39,764 bases of DNA from Oscillospiraceae bacterium (GTDB lineage Bacteria; Bacillota; Clostridia; Oscillospirales; Ruminococcaceae), in NCBI GenBank assembly GCA_017540225.1, contig JAFYBM010000042.1, positions 1 to 39,764 on the forward strand, read 5' to 3'. Below are positions 8,963 through 16,501 of the stretch, piece after piece. Below the pieces are notes generated by a model, which ran no database searches, was not told where the DNA came from, and saw only the letters and a list, made by a program, of their open reading frames with translations. Every line of letters starts with the position of its first letter. Position 1 is the first letter of the stretch. The position numbers and the translations under genes were made by a program.

Positions 8963-9082
8963 CGGACAGTCTGCCCGCTGCTGTCTGATTTTTATACACA
9001 CAGGAAAAAGTGTCCGGTTTTTGGGCATTTTCCCGCAATTGCCCAACAGGCGGCACTGTCAGCAAAAAATCAGTCAAACTTA

Positions 9083-9111
9083 TTGACTTTTTGTGCAGTA
9101 TCGTGTATAAT
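9083..9111 (+). promoter_or_regulatory. Sigma-A type promoter
   Basis: TTGACT (9083-9088), a 17-base spacer and TATAAT (9106-9111). It drives the YegP-like gene about 80 bases downstream. With the - strand promoter at 8934-8962 it defines a divergent promoter region of about 300 bases (8888-9189) that holds no other feature I can see. Confidence 0.8.
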
Positions 9112-9189
9112 AAAGATATGCGAAGCTGCAAAACACAACAGCCTTTTGCAGCAATGATCGCAGCATGAAAAAAACGGAGGATGAACACT

Positions 9190-9561
9190 ATGGGAAAATA
9201 TTTGATCAAGCAGACAAAAACCGGCATCAAATTTGACCTGAAAGCAGGCAACGGTGAAGTCATCGCAACCTCTGAGGTCTATACCACGGAAAAGGCCTGC
9301 CGTGCCGGCATCGCCAGCGTGCAGAAGAATGCACCGGTCGCAGGCATTGAGAATCAGACGGAAGAAGGCTTTGCAAAGGTCAAGCATCCGAAATTTGAGA
9401 TTTACAATGATAAAGCAGGCGAATTCCGTTTCCGTCTCAAAGCAACCAACGGACAGATTATTGCGGTCAGCGAGGGCTACAAGGCACTCAGCGGCTGCAT
9501 GAACGGCATTGAATCTGTCAAGAAGAATGCCGGTTCTGATATTGTTAAGCAGGAAGCATAA
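9190..9561 (+). CDS. YegP-like protein with two DUF1508 repeats
   Basis: A 123-residue soluble protein made of two copies of the same ~48-residue unit, at residues ~3-50 and ~67-113. Each contains F-x-L-K-A-x-N-G-x-[VI]-I-A-x-SE and ends in SV-x-K-N-A. This is the YegP/DUF1508 fold, a small alpha/beta domain widespread in bacteria, with no established biochemical role. The start at 9190 is used because GGAGG at 9176-9180 is then 9 bases away; ATG 9181 abuts it. Confidence 0.85.
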   Translation: MGKYLIKQTKTGIKFDLKAGNGEVIATSEVYTTEKACRAGIASVQKNAPVAGIENQTEEGFAKVKHPKFEIYNDKAGEFRFRLKATNGQIIAVSEGYKALSGCMNGIESVKKNAGSDIVKQEA

Positions 9562-9608
9562 GCAATCGGCAACGGCTGCAACTGTTTATTAAAAGGAGGA
9601 GAATCCCG

Positions 9609-9875
9609 ATGGATGTAAAGGCTGAAATTGAAAAAATCGTTGCGAAGGTCTCAAAGGACGGCGACCTCAAGGATAAATTTATGAAGGATCCGTCCGGCAC
9701 GGTCAAGGGACTGGTCGGAGACAAGGTCGATAAGGAAACGCTCGAAAAGATCGCTGCAACTGTCAAGGGTATGATCGGAAAGGGCGGTCTCGGTGAGATC
9801 GGCGACAAGATTCAGGGCGCGCTGGGCGGTCTGCTCGGCGGCAAGGATGATGCCAAAAAGGATGACAAATCATAA
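9609..9875 (+). CDS. Small charged, glycine-rich-tailed protein of unknown function
   Basis: 88 residues with a strong AGGAGGAG ribosome binding site 7 bases ahead. The first ~55 residues are helical and highly charged, with DLKDKFMKDPSGTVKGLVG at 20-38. The next part is glycine-rich (GKGGLGEIGD, then GALGGLLGGKDD) and the tail is lysine/aspartate. The D-P-x-x-x-[VL] pattern vaguely recalls nitrile-hydratase-like leader peptides, and the GLLGG resembles a leader cleavage site. No RiPP maturation or export gene is adjacent, so I do not assign that role. It follows the YegP-like gene by 47 bases and is closed by a terminator. Confidence 0.6.
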   Translation: MDVKAEIEKIVAKVSKDGDLKDKFMKDPSGTVKGLVGDKVDKETLEKIAATVKGMIGKGGLGEIGDKIQGALGGLLGGKDDAKKDDKS

Positions 9876-9882
9876 CCGGCAG

Positions 9883-9912
9883 GCACTCCCGGCTTCGGCA
9901 GGGAGTGCTTTT
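9883..9912 (+). terminator. Intrinsic terminator
   Basis: GCACTCCC (9883-9890) pairs with GGGAGTGC (9901-9908) around a 10-base loop, followed by TTTT. It separates the two small genes from the regulator/nitrogenase-like operon. Confidence 0.8.
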
Positions 9913-9938
9913 CACTGCTGTGCGGCGGCGGACGCGCC

Positions 9939-9967
9939 TTGACAAACGGTGCGGAATGCGGTATAAT
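9939..9967 (+). promoter_or_regulatory. Consensus sigma-A promoter of the nitrogenase-like operon
   Basis: TTGACA (9939-9944), exactly 17 bases, then TATAAT (9962-9967): a perfect vegetative promoter. The first start codon is 44 bases past the -10 box. No comparably good promoter is visible upstream of the next gene, so it may serve the whole operon if the hairpin at 10344-10380 is passed. Confidence 0.9.
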
Positions 9968-10011
9968 AAGAACAGGACAGACATGATCTGCCGAAGGAAA
10001 GGATTATTTCT

Positions 10012-10260
10012 ATGGGAACCAGAGTTGCGGTCATTGCGATCATTGTGCAGAACAGTGAATCCGCAGTGCAGCTCAATGCCCTGCTCCATGAATTTGACCG
10101 GTATATTATCGGCCGCATGGGGCTGCCCTACCGCAAAAGGGGCATCAGCATTATCAATATTGCAATCGACGCACCGCAGGATGCGGTCAACCGTCTGGCC
10201 GGCAGCATCGGCAGACTGGAGGGCGTCACTGCAAAAACCGTTTACGCACCTGAAAAATGA
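10012..10260 (+). CDS. TM1266-family putative regulator (iron-only hydrogenase system type)
   Basis: 82 residues. The pattern R-V-A-V-I-A-I-I-V near the start, LLHEFDRYIIGRMGLPYRKRG at about 25-45 and a terminal GVTAKTVYAP match the TM1266 family (TIGR03959). That family has an ACT/NikR-like ferredoxin fold and is normally found beside hydE, hydF and hydG, the [FeFe]-hydrogenase maturation genes. A regulatory role is only presumed for the family. Here none of those genes is adjacent; instead a terminator-like hairpin and then a NifH-like gene follow. AAAGGA lies 9 bases before the ATG. Confidence 0.85.
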   Translation: MGTRVAVIAIIVQNSESAVQLNALLHEFDRYIIGRMGLPYRKRGISIINIAIDAPQDAVNRLAGSIGRLEGVTAKTVYAPEK

Positions 10261-10343
10261 ATCAATTGTTTTCTTCTGATGCCAAAACGCGGCAAAAGCC
10301 GTCTTGCGGCAAAAGCAGACAACCGCAGCATTATAAAACGGGA

Positions 10344-10380
10344 AGCTGTATCTGCAATCAGAAGCAGGTGCGGCTTTTTT
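10344..10380 (+). terminator. Strong intrinsic terminator, possible attenuator, ahead of the first NifH-like gene
   Basis: AGCTGTATCTGC (10344-10355) pairs with GCAGGTGCGGCT (10364-10375) over 12 positions, three of them G-U, around an 8-base loop, and is followed by a six-T run (10375-10380). It lies only 27 bases before the NifH-like start at 10408, too little room for a separate downstream promoter. Transcription must therefore either read through it or start just before it. A weak TATAAA at 10332-10337 lacks a good -35 at normal spacing. Confidence 0.75.
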
Positions 10381-10407
10381 CTATTCGCTGACGGAAAGGG
10401 GCTTATC

Positions 10408-11163
10408 ATGATTAAAATTGCGATCTACGGGAAGGGCGGCATCGGAAAATCAACGATCTCATCTAATATTTCCGCGGCACTCGCACAGCGCGGCCTGAAG
10501 GTCATGCAAATCGGATGTGATCCGAAAGCCGATTCGACCGCACTGCTTCACGGCGGCAGCCGTATCCCGACCATCTTGCAGCTGGAACGCGAAAAAGCAA
10601 GCAGGATCACACTTTCAGATGTTGTTATCGTCAGCGGGACAGGCGTGATCTGCGTGGAGGCGGGCGGCCCTGTACCGGGTGTCGGCTGTGCGGGACGCGG
10701 CATCATCAATGCGCTCGAAACCCTCAAAAAGCTCGGCGCCTATGAAACCTATCAACCGGATCTTGTGATCTATGATGTGCTCGGAGATGTGGTCTGCGGC
10801 GGCTTCTCCATGCCGATGCGAAAGGGATATGCCGACCGCGTGTTCGTTGTGACATCCGGTGAAAAAATGGCGCGCTATGCAGCCGGAAATATCTGCATGG
10901 CTGTGCAGAATTTTCAGGGGCGCGGTTATGCCTCGCTCGGCGGACTGATCCTCAACCGACGGAATGTTCCGGATGAGGATGCTGTCACTGCGGCGCTTGC
11001 GGCGGATTTTGATACGAAGATCATCGGTACGCTGGATCGTGCCGCGGAGATTCAGCAGGCTGACGATGCCGGTATTCCGTTTGTGACGGCCTATCCGGAC
11101 AGCACCGCTGCTGCACAGCTCCGTGCGATTGCCGATGCGGTTCTATCGGAATGCGGGGAATGA
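10408..11163 (+). CDS. NifH-like ATPase iron protein, first copy
   Basis: 251 residues, shorter than nitrogenase NifH (~275-295) and close to NifH-like reductases. It has the Walker A motif GKGGIGKS at 8-15, switch [10 protein letters not shown] at 36-44, and both cysteines that ligate the subunit-bridging [4Fe-4S] cluster: C94 in VGCAGRG and C130 in GDVVCGG. The segment [15 protein letters not shown] corresponds to the NifH switch/docking region. Such proteins pass single electrons to a NifDK-type partner with ATP hydrolysis. The partner is probably the adjacent D/K pair. The start is chosen at 10408 after AAAGGGG; an in-frame extension to 10279 would run through the terminator hairpin. Not a true nitrogenase subunit: nifE, nifN and nifB are absent. 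Confidence 0.9.
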   Translation: MIKIAIYGKGGIGKSTISSNISAALAQRGLKVMQIGCDPKADSTALLHGGSRIPTILQLEREKASRITLSDVVIVSGTGVICVEAGGPVPGVGCAGRGIINALETLKKLGAYETYQPDLVIYDVLGDVVCGGFSMPMRKGYADRVFVVTSGEKMARYAAGNICMAVQNFQGRGYASLGGLILNRRNVPDEDAVTAALAADFDTKIIGTLDRAAEIQQADDAGIPFVTAYPDSTAAAQLRAIADAVLSECGE

Positions 11164-11165
11164 AT

Positions 11166-12473
11166 ATGCAGTATGAAAAGCCCGCATCTGTGCGGATTTC
11201 TGAAGCGGACCCGAACGGTTTTTTTGTATCGGGACTGGAATACAGTCCGCCGGTGCGCGGAATGTGGAATATCGTTCACATGGGAATGCTCGTGCCGGAA
11301 GCGCATCAGATCTATTGCTGTGCGCAGGGCTGTCTGCGCGGCGTCATCCTGACGGCAGCGGAAATGAATACAATGGAGCGCCTGAGCTGGATCTCACTGA
11401 CCGAGGAGGATATGTTCAACGGCACACTGGAGGAAAGTATCGTCGAAGGCACCTGTGAAATCCTCGAAAAGCTCACAGATAAGCCGAAAATGGTTCCGCT
11501 GTTTCTGAGCTGTATGCATCTGTTTGCAGGCTGTGATTTTGAGGGCGTAATCAGTGATCTCAGCGCAAGGTATCCGGATATTACATTCGTGGATTGCTAT
11601 ATGACACCGACCATGCGCACAACGATCTCGCCGGTCGCACAGTGCAGCAGACAGCTCTATATGGGCTTGCAGCCGCTGCCGCGCAATGAAAACAGCGTGA
11701 ATATCATCGGCTGCGACCGTCCGACAGATCCGCAATCAGAGCTTGTGAAGATCATCCGCGGTGCCGGTCTGACACTGCGTGATCTGCCGCTCTGCGAATC
11801 CTACGACGACTATCTGCAAATGGCCGAAAGCAAGCTGAATATCCTGTATCTGCCGACGGCACACGCGGCCGCCGATGCACTGGAGGAACGGCTCGGCATT
11901 CCGCAAATCTATGTACCTGCACACTTTTTGTTCGATCGGATCACGGAGAATTACCGGAGACTATGTGAAGCACTGGCAATTCCCTGCCCTGATTTCACAG
12001 ATGCGTGTGCCGCAGCTGACCGTGCGCTCCGTGAAACGAAATCCGTGATCGGTGATATGCCGCTTGCAATTGATTATACCGCGGTGACGCGCCCCTTTGA
12101 GCTGGCACAGCTTCTCTGCGAATACGGCTTCGATGTGCGTTATATCATTGCGGAGGCTGCCGGTGAGGACAGCGAATCCTTCCTCTGGCTGCGCGAAAAC
12201 CGGCCGGAGATCGTGCTGTTTTCTCCGACCAATGTGAATATGCTGCATCAGGATTCGCAGCCGCATGAGCCGATGCTTGCAATCGGACAGAAGGCTGCAT
12301 ACTATTTTGCTACTGACCGTTTTGTGAATTTCGTGGTCAACGGCGGTTATTACGGCTTTGCGGGTGTGCAGCAGATCGCAGAGCTGATGACGGATGCGTT
12401 CCGTCATCCCAAAAACCGCCGCGCGCTGCTCCGCCATAAAGGCTTCGGCTGCGATTCCTGTCTCCTTGCGTAA
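11166..12473 (+). CDS. NifD-like nitrogenase component 1 type protein (D1)
   Basis: 435 residues with the three-Rossmann layout of the component 1 oxidoreductase family. The cysteine-bearing segments are C51, C52 and C56 (IYCCAQGCLRG), C97, and C116 (FLSCMHLFAGCD, also C123). By eye the C51-C56 block and C116 align with P-cluster ligands C88 and C154 of NifD. No counterpart of NifD C62 precedes them. The C-terminus ends in an unusual GFGCDSCLLA. It is a diverged relative of the D-like protein at 17903. The start at 11166 puts GGGG at a 7-base spacing; ATG 11160 would give an ATGA overlap with the NifH-like gene. Probably binds an Fe-S cluster and possibly a larger cofactor; substrate unknown. 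Confidence 0.8.
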   Translation: MQYEKPASVRISEADPNGFFVSGLEYSPPVRGMWNIVHMGMLVPEAHQIYCCAQGCLRGVILTAAEMNTMERLSWISLTEEDMFNGTLEESIVEGTCEILEKLTDKPKMVPLFLSCMHLFAGCDFEGVISDLSARYPDITFVDCYMTPTMRTTISPVAQCSRQLYMGLQPLPRNENSVNIIGCDRPTDPQSELVKIIRGAGLTLRDLPLCESYDDYLQMAESKLNILYLPTAHAAADALEERLGIPQIYVPAHFLFDRITENYRRLCEALAIPCPDFTDACAAADRALRETKSVIGDMPLAIDYTAVTRPFELAQLLCEYGFDVRYIIAEAAGEDSESFLWLRENRPEIVLFSPTNVNMLHQDSQPHEPMLAIGQKAAYYFATDRFVNFVVNGGYYGFAGVQQIAELMTDAFRHPKNRRALLRHKGFGCDSCLLA

Positions 12474-12506
12474 CGGCGGCAGGGTTGCTTTTGACAAAAC
12501 TATGCG

Positions 12507-12519
12507 GGGGCGGAGCCCC
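12507..12519 (+). other. GC-rich mini-hairpin in the only sizeable gap of the operon
   Basis: GGGGC (12507-12511) and GCCCC (12515-12519) pair around GGA within the 105-base gap between the D1 and K1 genes. A TTGACA occurs just upstream at 12491-12496, but no -10 box lies at 16-18 bases; TATAAA at 12522-12527 is 25 bases away. The gap may hold a small repeat element, an RNA-processing hairpin or a poor internal promoter. Confidence 0.4.
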
Positions 12520-12578
12520 AATATAAACCCGCCGGAGGCACCTCTGTCGCCGCTGCGCGGGGAGAGAGGGGATTGCAG

Positions 12579-13733
12579 ATGAGACAGGTGACGAGGATTA
12601 TTCCGTGTTATGCGGCGGATACATCCGGAGTCTGCTCGGCGCTCTACGAGCTGGGCGGGATGATTGCGGTACACGACGCATCGGGTGTGAACTCGACCTA
12701 CGCGACGCACGATGAACCGCGCTGGGAACAGAATCACGCGATGATCTATGTATCCGGTCTGACGGAGCTGGACGCGATTCTCGGAAACGACGAAAAATAT
12801 ATTGCGGATGTTGTATCGGCGGCTGCCGATCAGAACCCGGCCTTTCTTGCGGTCTGCGGCTCGCCGATGCCCATGATGATCGGTGTGGATTTTGACGCGG
12901 TCGCGGCAGAAATTGAACAGCGCAGCGGCATCCGTACCTTTGCGCTGCACACAAACGGGATGCATTCCTATATTGAAGGTGCGGCAGAGGCGCTGCTTGC
13001 AATTGCCGAAGAATATGTGCAGCCCGCATCACAAAAAATACGAAACGGCGTAAATATTCTCGGCGCAACACCGCTGGATTCCGGCAATATGCAGCAAATA
13101 CAGAGTATCCGCGCATGGCTTGCCGAAAACGGCTTTTCGGTCGTTTCCTGTTTTGCAATGGGCGATGATCTGCAAACGCTCGGCCGTGCGGCAGAAGCGG
13201 CGGTCAGTCTGGTTATATCGCAGACAGGGCTTGCGGCTGCACAATATTTTTCTCAGAGATTTGGTATTCCGTATGTCTGCGGTGTGCCGGTCGGTTTACA
13301 GTTTTCTGCACAGCTTGCTGACGCGCTGCGCTGTGCCGCTGATACCGGAGAAAGCGCGTATCCGTGTGCATTTCGCAGCGGAAGCGGCGCAAAAACCGTT
13401 CTCATCGGGGAAAGCATTTCGGCCGGATCGCTTGCTGCGGCGCTTGGCATGGACGGCACGCCTGCAAGTGTCATCTGCCCGCTGCCGCACGATGAAAAGT
13501 CCCTCGGTGCGGCGGATTCCGGTGCCGCAAGTGAACAGGATATTGCGGATGTTCTCGCACAAATGCAGCCGGAAACAGTCATTGCAGATCCGCTTTACCG
13601 TTTCATTCTTCCGGAAAATGCGCGGCTGATCGAGCTGCCGCACTATGCATTCTCCGGCCGCTGCTTTGAGACAAAAATGCCCGATCTGACCGCCGGACGG
13701 TTCGGAACATGGCTGCGGGAGGTGCAGGCATGA
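12579..13733 (+). CDS. NifK-like nitrogenase component 1 type protein (K1)
   Basis: 384 residues, clearly paralogous to the protein at 19186. Shared elements are SG-x-C then YELGG near 17-27, DEPRW at 45-49, LDAILG near 64-69, NILGATPLDSG (K2: GVIGATPLNTG) mid-protein and a C-terminal PHYA-x-SG. C19 and C93 (LAVCGSP) are the likely counterparts of NifK C70 and C153. The middle ligand position (NifK C95) is valine 37 here, whereas K2 has cysteine there. Length is below NifK (~510) and fits a minimal core. A TTG two codons upstream is in frame, but ATG 12579 has GAGAGGGG 7 bases away. Presumably forms a heterotetramer with D1. Confidence 0.75.
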   Translation: MRQVTRIIPCYAADTSGVCSALYELGGMIAVHDASGVNSTYATHDEPRWEQNHAMIYVSGLTELDAILGNDEKYIADVVSAAADQNPAFLAVCGSPMPMMIGVDFDAVAAEIEQRSGIRTFALHTNGMHSYIEGAAEALLAIAEEYVQPASQKIRNGVNILGATPLDSGNMQQIQSIRAWLAENGFSVVSCFAMGDDLQTLGRAAEAAVSLVISQTGLAAAQYFSQRFGIPYVCGVPVGLQFSAQLADALRCAADTGESAYPCAFRSGSGAKTVLIGESISAGSLAAALGMDGTPASVICPLPHDEKSLGAADSGAASEQDIADVLAQMQPETVIADPLYRFILPENARLIELPHYAFSGRCFETKMPDLTAGRFGTWLREVQA

Positions 13734-14428
13734 GCTTGCAGGAATATGCTGCGGTGCAGCAAATCGCAAAGGACACGGTCGCATATCTGAAAACGGTCAT
13801 CCGCGCAGGGATGCATCTGACGGAAGTTCGCCGGCTTTGCGAGGAGAAAATGCTTGCGCTCGGCGCAGATTCATTCTGGTATTATAATATCGGCGCGTTT
13901 GTGTTTTCGGGCGATGAAACAGCAGTTTCGCTCTCCGGACGGGATTACAAAACGCCTGACCGCTGCCTTGCGGAGAATGATATTCTGACCGTCGATCTCA
14001 GTCCGCAGCGCGGGAATATCTGGGGTGACTTTGCGCGGACGATTATCCTTGAAAATGCGCAGGTGCGTCAAAATCCATACGAAATACAAAACGCGGAGCG
14101 CCGCCGCGGTCTGCTGACTGAGGAGCTGCTGCACCGCGAAATGCGCCGGTTTGTTACGCCGGAAACCACATTTTCCTCGCTCTGTGAGCACATGAACCGC
14201 GTGATTGAAGCGGAGGGCTTTGTCAATCTGGATTATCGCGGCAATCTCGGGCATTCCATCGAAACGGCGCGCGATGCCCGCATTTATATTGAGCCGGAAA
14301 ATGGACGTCCGCTTGCATCGGTGCGGTATTTCACGTTCGAGCCGCATATCGCGCTGCCGGACTCGAAATACGGCTATAAGCATGAAAACATCTATTATTT
14401 TGCAGACGGCGTTCTGCATGAATTGTGA
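13730..14428 (+). CDS. M24-family (pita-bread) metallopeptidase-like protein
   Basis: 232 residues forming just the catalytic pita-bread domain. All five metal ligands of the methionine aminopeptidase/PepP fold can be placed: D89 and D100 (TVDLSPQRG, WGDFART), H175 (LGHSIE), E204 (FTFEPHI) and E219 (KHENIYYF). Family members cut N-terminal or X-Pro bonds; others, such as creatinase, do non-peptidase hydrolysis. It overlaps K1 by 4 bases (ATGA) with GGAGG 7 bases ahead, so it is translationally coupled to the nitrogenase-like genes. It could process a subunit or hydrolyse a small C-N substrate; neither can be decided here. Confidence 0.75.
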   Translation: MSLQEYAAVQQIAKDTVAYLKTVIRAGMHLTEVRRLCEEKMLALGADSFWYYNIGAFVFSGDETAVSLSGRDYKTPDRCLAENDILTVDLSPQRGNIWGDFARTIILENAQVRQNPYEIQNAERRRGLLTEELLHREMRRFVTPETTFSSLCEHMNRVIEAEGFVNLDYRGNLGHSIETARDARIYIEPENGRPLASVRYFTFEPHIALPDSKYGYKHENIYYFADGVLHEL

Positions 14429-14434
14429 GGAAAT

Positions 14435-14839
14435 ATGAAGAATTCAAGCCATGTTGAAGGCATCGGGACACTCCTGCAAACGCTGCCGGAGGAAATGCAG
14501 CATTGGCACAGATTCGGCCGTATTGCGGAGCTGCATTTTACGCAGGAATGGGATGATATGCACGGCCGGGCGGTTGCCTGCGCGGAGATGATTCTGACCG
14601 ATGATGCAGAACAATATGCGATCCGGCTGACGCTCCGGAATGTCCGCGGGCGGTTTGCGTTTGATTTGCAGAACGGTTTTTGCTGCGGCGTGTCGATTCA
14701 GGAATACTTCGGCCGCGGCTATGAAGCGGACAGCAGATTTCGCTTTGCAGCGGTTGAATTTGCATCGGAGGAGCAGGGGAATAATACGGCTGTTTACTGC
14801 GAACGCATCAAAGCGGAACTGATAGAGGAAAAAGTATGA
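14435..14839 (+). CDS. Unknown small protein in the nitrogenase-like operon
   Basis: 134 residues, soluble, rich in aromatic and acidic residues, with no family I recognise. After a short helical start ([14 protein letters not shown]) it reads like a mixed beta fold: ALVAC-type and [13 protein letters not shown] strands, then [20 protein letters not shown] and a final [20 protein letters not shown] precedes the ATG. It sits 6 bases after the M24 gene and overlaps the second NifH-like gene by 4 bases. Tight coupling suggests a role with the second iron protein. Confidence 0.65.
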   Translation: MKNSSHVEGIGTLLQTLPEEMQHWHRFGRIAELHFTQEWDDMHGRAVACAEMILTDDAEQYAIRLTLRNVRGRFAFDLQNGFCCGVSIQEYFGRGYEADSRFRFAAVEFASEEQGNNTAVYCERIKAELIEEKV

Positions 14840-15603
14840 TAAAGCTGGCAATTTACGGAAAAGGCGGCATCGGAAAATCAACCTGCACGGCAAATCTTGC
14901 AGCGGCATTTGCGATGCGCGGAAAAAAAGTCATCCAGATCGGCTGCGATCCGAAAGCGGATTCGACAATCAATCTGCTCGGCGGCAGGCCGGTCACGCCC
15001 GTCATGGACTGGATGCGCGATCATGACGATGAGCCGGATTCGCTGGATCAGATCTCGGCACGCGGCTTCGGCGGTGTGCTCTGCATCGAAACGGGCGGCC
15101 CGACACCGGGGCTGGGCTGCGCGGGGCGCGGTATCATTACAACCTTTAGTCTGTTGAAGGAGCTGCGCCTCTTTGAAACAGAACAGCCGGACGTTGTGCT
15201 CTATGATGTACTCGGCGATGTCGTCTGCGGCGGCTTTGCGGCGCCGATCCGCGAGGGCTATGCGGAGCAGGTGCTGATCGTGACCTCCGGCGAAAAAATG
15301 GCGCTCTATGCTGCAAACAATATCAACAATGCGGTCAAAAATTTTGAGGACAGAAGCTATGCAAAGGTGCGCGGACTGATCCTCAACCGCAGAAATGTCA
15401 CGGATGAGGCGCAAAAGGTATATGCCTTTGCGGAATCGGCGGGACTGGCTGTTGCAGCGGATATTCCGCGCTCGGATGACATTACAAAGTACGAGGATAC
15501 GGGTAAAACCGTCATTGAAGGGAATCCGGAATGCGAAACGGCAAAACGCTTTTTTGCACTGGCGGATCTGCTCATTGCGGAGAAAGGCGGGCGTGATGTT
15601 TGA
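14836..15603 (+). CDS. NifH-like ATPase iron protein, second copy
   Basis: 255 residues. Walker A GKGGIGKS at 8-15, GCDPKADST at 36-44, and cluster cysteines C95 (LGCAGRG) and C131 (GDVVCGG) are intact. The segment [13 protein letters not shown] is close to nitrogenase NifH. It differs from the first copy mainly in the 46-80 region (acidic [12 protein letters not shown] insert) and in the C-terminal third. It lacks the C-terminal extension of true NifH. The start overlaps the upstream stop codon (ATGA) with GAGG 7 bases ahead. The nearest following D/K pair is at 17903-20214, so I infer this copy serves that pair, though the two iron proteins could be interchangeable. Confidence 0.9.
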   Translation: MIKLAIYGKGGIGKSTCTANLAAAFAMRGKKVIQIGCDPKADSTINLLGGRPVTPVMDWMRDHDDEPDSLDQISARGFGGVLCIETGGPTPGLGCAGRGIITTFSLLKELRLFETEQPDVVLYDVLGDVVCGGFAAPIREGYAEQVLIVTSGEKMALYAANNINNAVKNFEDRSYAKVRGLILNRRNVTDEAQKVYAFAESAGLAVAADIPRSDDITKYEDTGKTVIEGNPECETAKRFFALADLLIAEKGGRDV

Positions 15604-16030
15604 GTTTCTGTGCTTGTTCGGAAAAAAATTCCGGATCTTCATTGCAATATTGCTGTATCTCATCGCGGGTGCCGCACTATTTTATTTCATTCCGGATACG
15701 ATAGATTATCTGCGCGCACGCGGCCGGCAGACCGTTTCGGCGGAGATCATTTCCACGGAGGAGCATACCAATGCCGACAACGAGCGCGAATACCGCGTCA
15801 CCATGCAGTATGTGATCGACAACAGAAAATATTACTATACCGAATACACAAAGAACTGCCCTTCCGGCAGACAAAAGCTGCACGTTTATCTGCTCGCTGA
15901 CGGAAACTGGGCGGTCTATGAGCTCAATATTGGCGGTATTCTGGTTCTGATCGGCATTGCAGCAGCTTCGGCGGTCTGCGGTACGCGGCTGATTCTATCC
16001 TGCCGTGAAAAAAAGGAAGGCACATCATGA
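15596..16030 (+). CDS. DUF3592-like membrane protein
   Basis: 144 residues with a hydrophobic segment at ~13-31, an extracytoplasmic or lumenal beta-rich region (~45-100) and a second segment at ~108-128. This two-helix layout with a conserved middle ([25 protein letters not shown]) fits the DUF3592 family, whose function is unknown. It overlaps the end of the second NifH-like gene by 8 bases and the next gene by 4. It is the only membrane protein inside the nitrogenase-like block, so it may anchor part of the system. Confidence 0.6.
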   Translation: MFEFLCLFGKKFRIFIAILLYLIAGAALFYFIPDTIDYLRARGRQTVSAEIISTEEHTNADNEREYRVTMQYVIDNRKYYYTEYTKNCPSGRQKLHVYLLADGNWAVYELNIGGILVLIGIAAASAVCGTRLILSCREKKEGTS

Positions 16031-16497
16031 GAAGAAACGACAGAGCGGTCACCGATATGGCACAGATCGAAGCATTTATCGCAAAAGAGCAGATTCTCCG
16101 CGTTGCGTTTTACGATGCAGGCGAGATCTATATTGTACCGGTCAATTATGGATACCGTCTCGAAAACGGAAGCTGTTGCTTCTATTTTCACGGTGCGAAG
16201 GCGGGGCGGAAATATACGCTCGCGCAGCAGAATCCGTCTGTCGGATTTGAGATTGACGGGAACTATGCGCTGCTCTCTGCGGATACGGCGTGCGGGCATT
16301 CCGCGAAATATATGAGCGTGACCGGCACCGGAAAGCTGCAAGTCGTATCGGATGAAGCGGAAATTGTTTCCGGTCTGCAATGCATTATGCGGCAGACGAC
16401 CGGGAAAGCAGACTGGACGTTTGATGAAGCGGTATTGCAGAAAACGGCGCTGTTCCGGCTCGATGCCGAAACGCTTTCCTGTAAGGCGAAGGGGTAA
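16027..16497 (+). CDS. Pyridoxamine 5'-phosphate oxidase-like flavoprotein (NimA-type)
   Basis: 156 residues with the split-barrel flavin-binding fold. The pattern [18 protein letters not shown], then RVAFYD, YIVPVNYGYRLENG and FHGAKAGRK follows the NimA/PNPOx-related family. Family members bind FMN, F420 or heme and reduce nitro compounds or other small molecules; resistance to 5-nitroimidazoles is known for some. Here the ATGA overlap and operon position suggest a reductase or electron-handling role in the nitrogenase-like pathway, not drug resistance. Cofactor and substrate cannot be deduced. Confidence 0.75.
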   Translation: MRRNDRAVTDMAQIEAFIAKEQILRVAFYDAGEIYIVPVNYGYRLENGSCCFYFHGAKAGRKYTLAQQNPSVGFEIDGNYALLSADTACGHSAKYMSVTGTGKLQVVSDEAEIVSGLQCIMRQTTGKADWTFDEAVLQKTALFRLDAETLSCKAKG

Positions 16498-16501
16498 TAC
16501 G

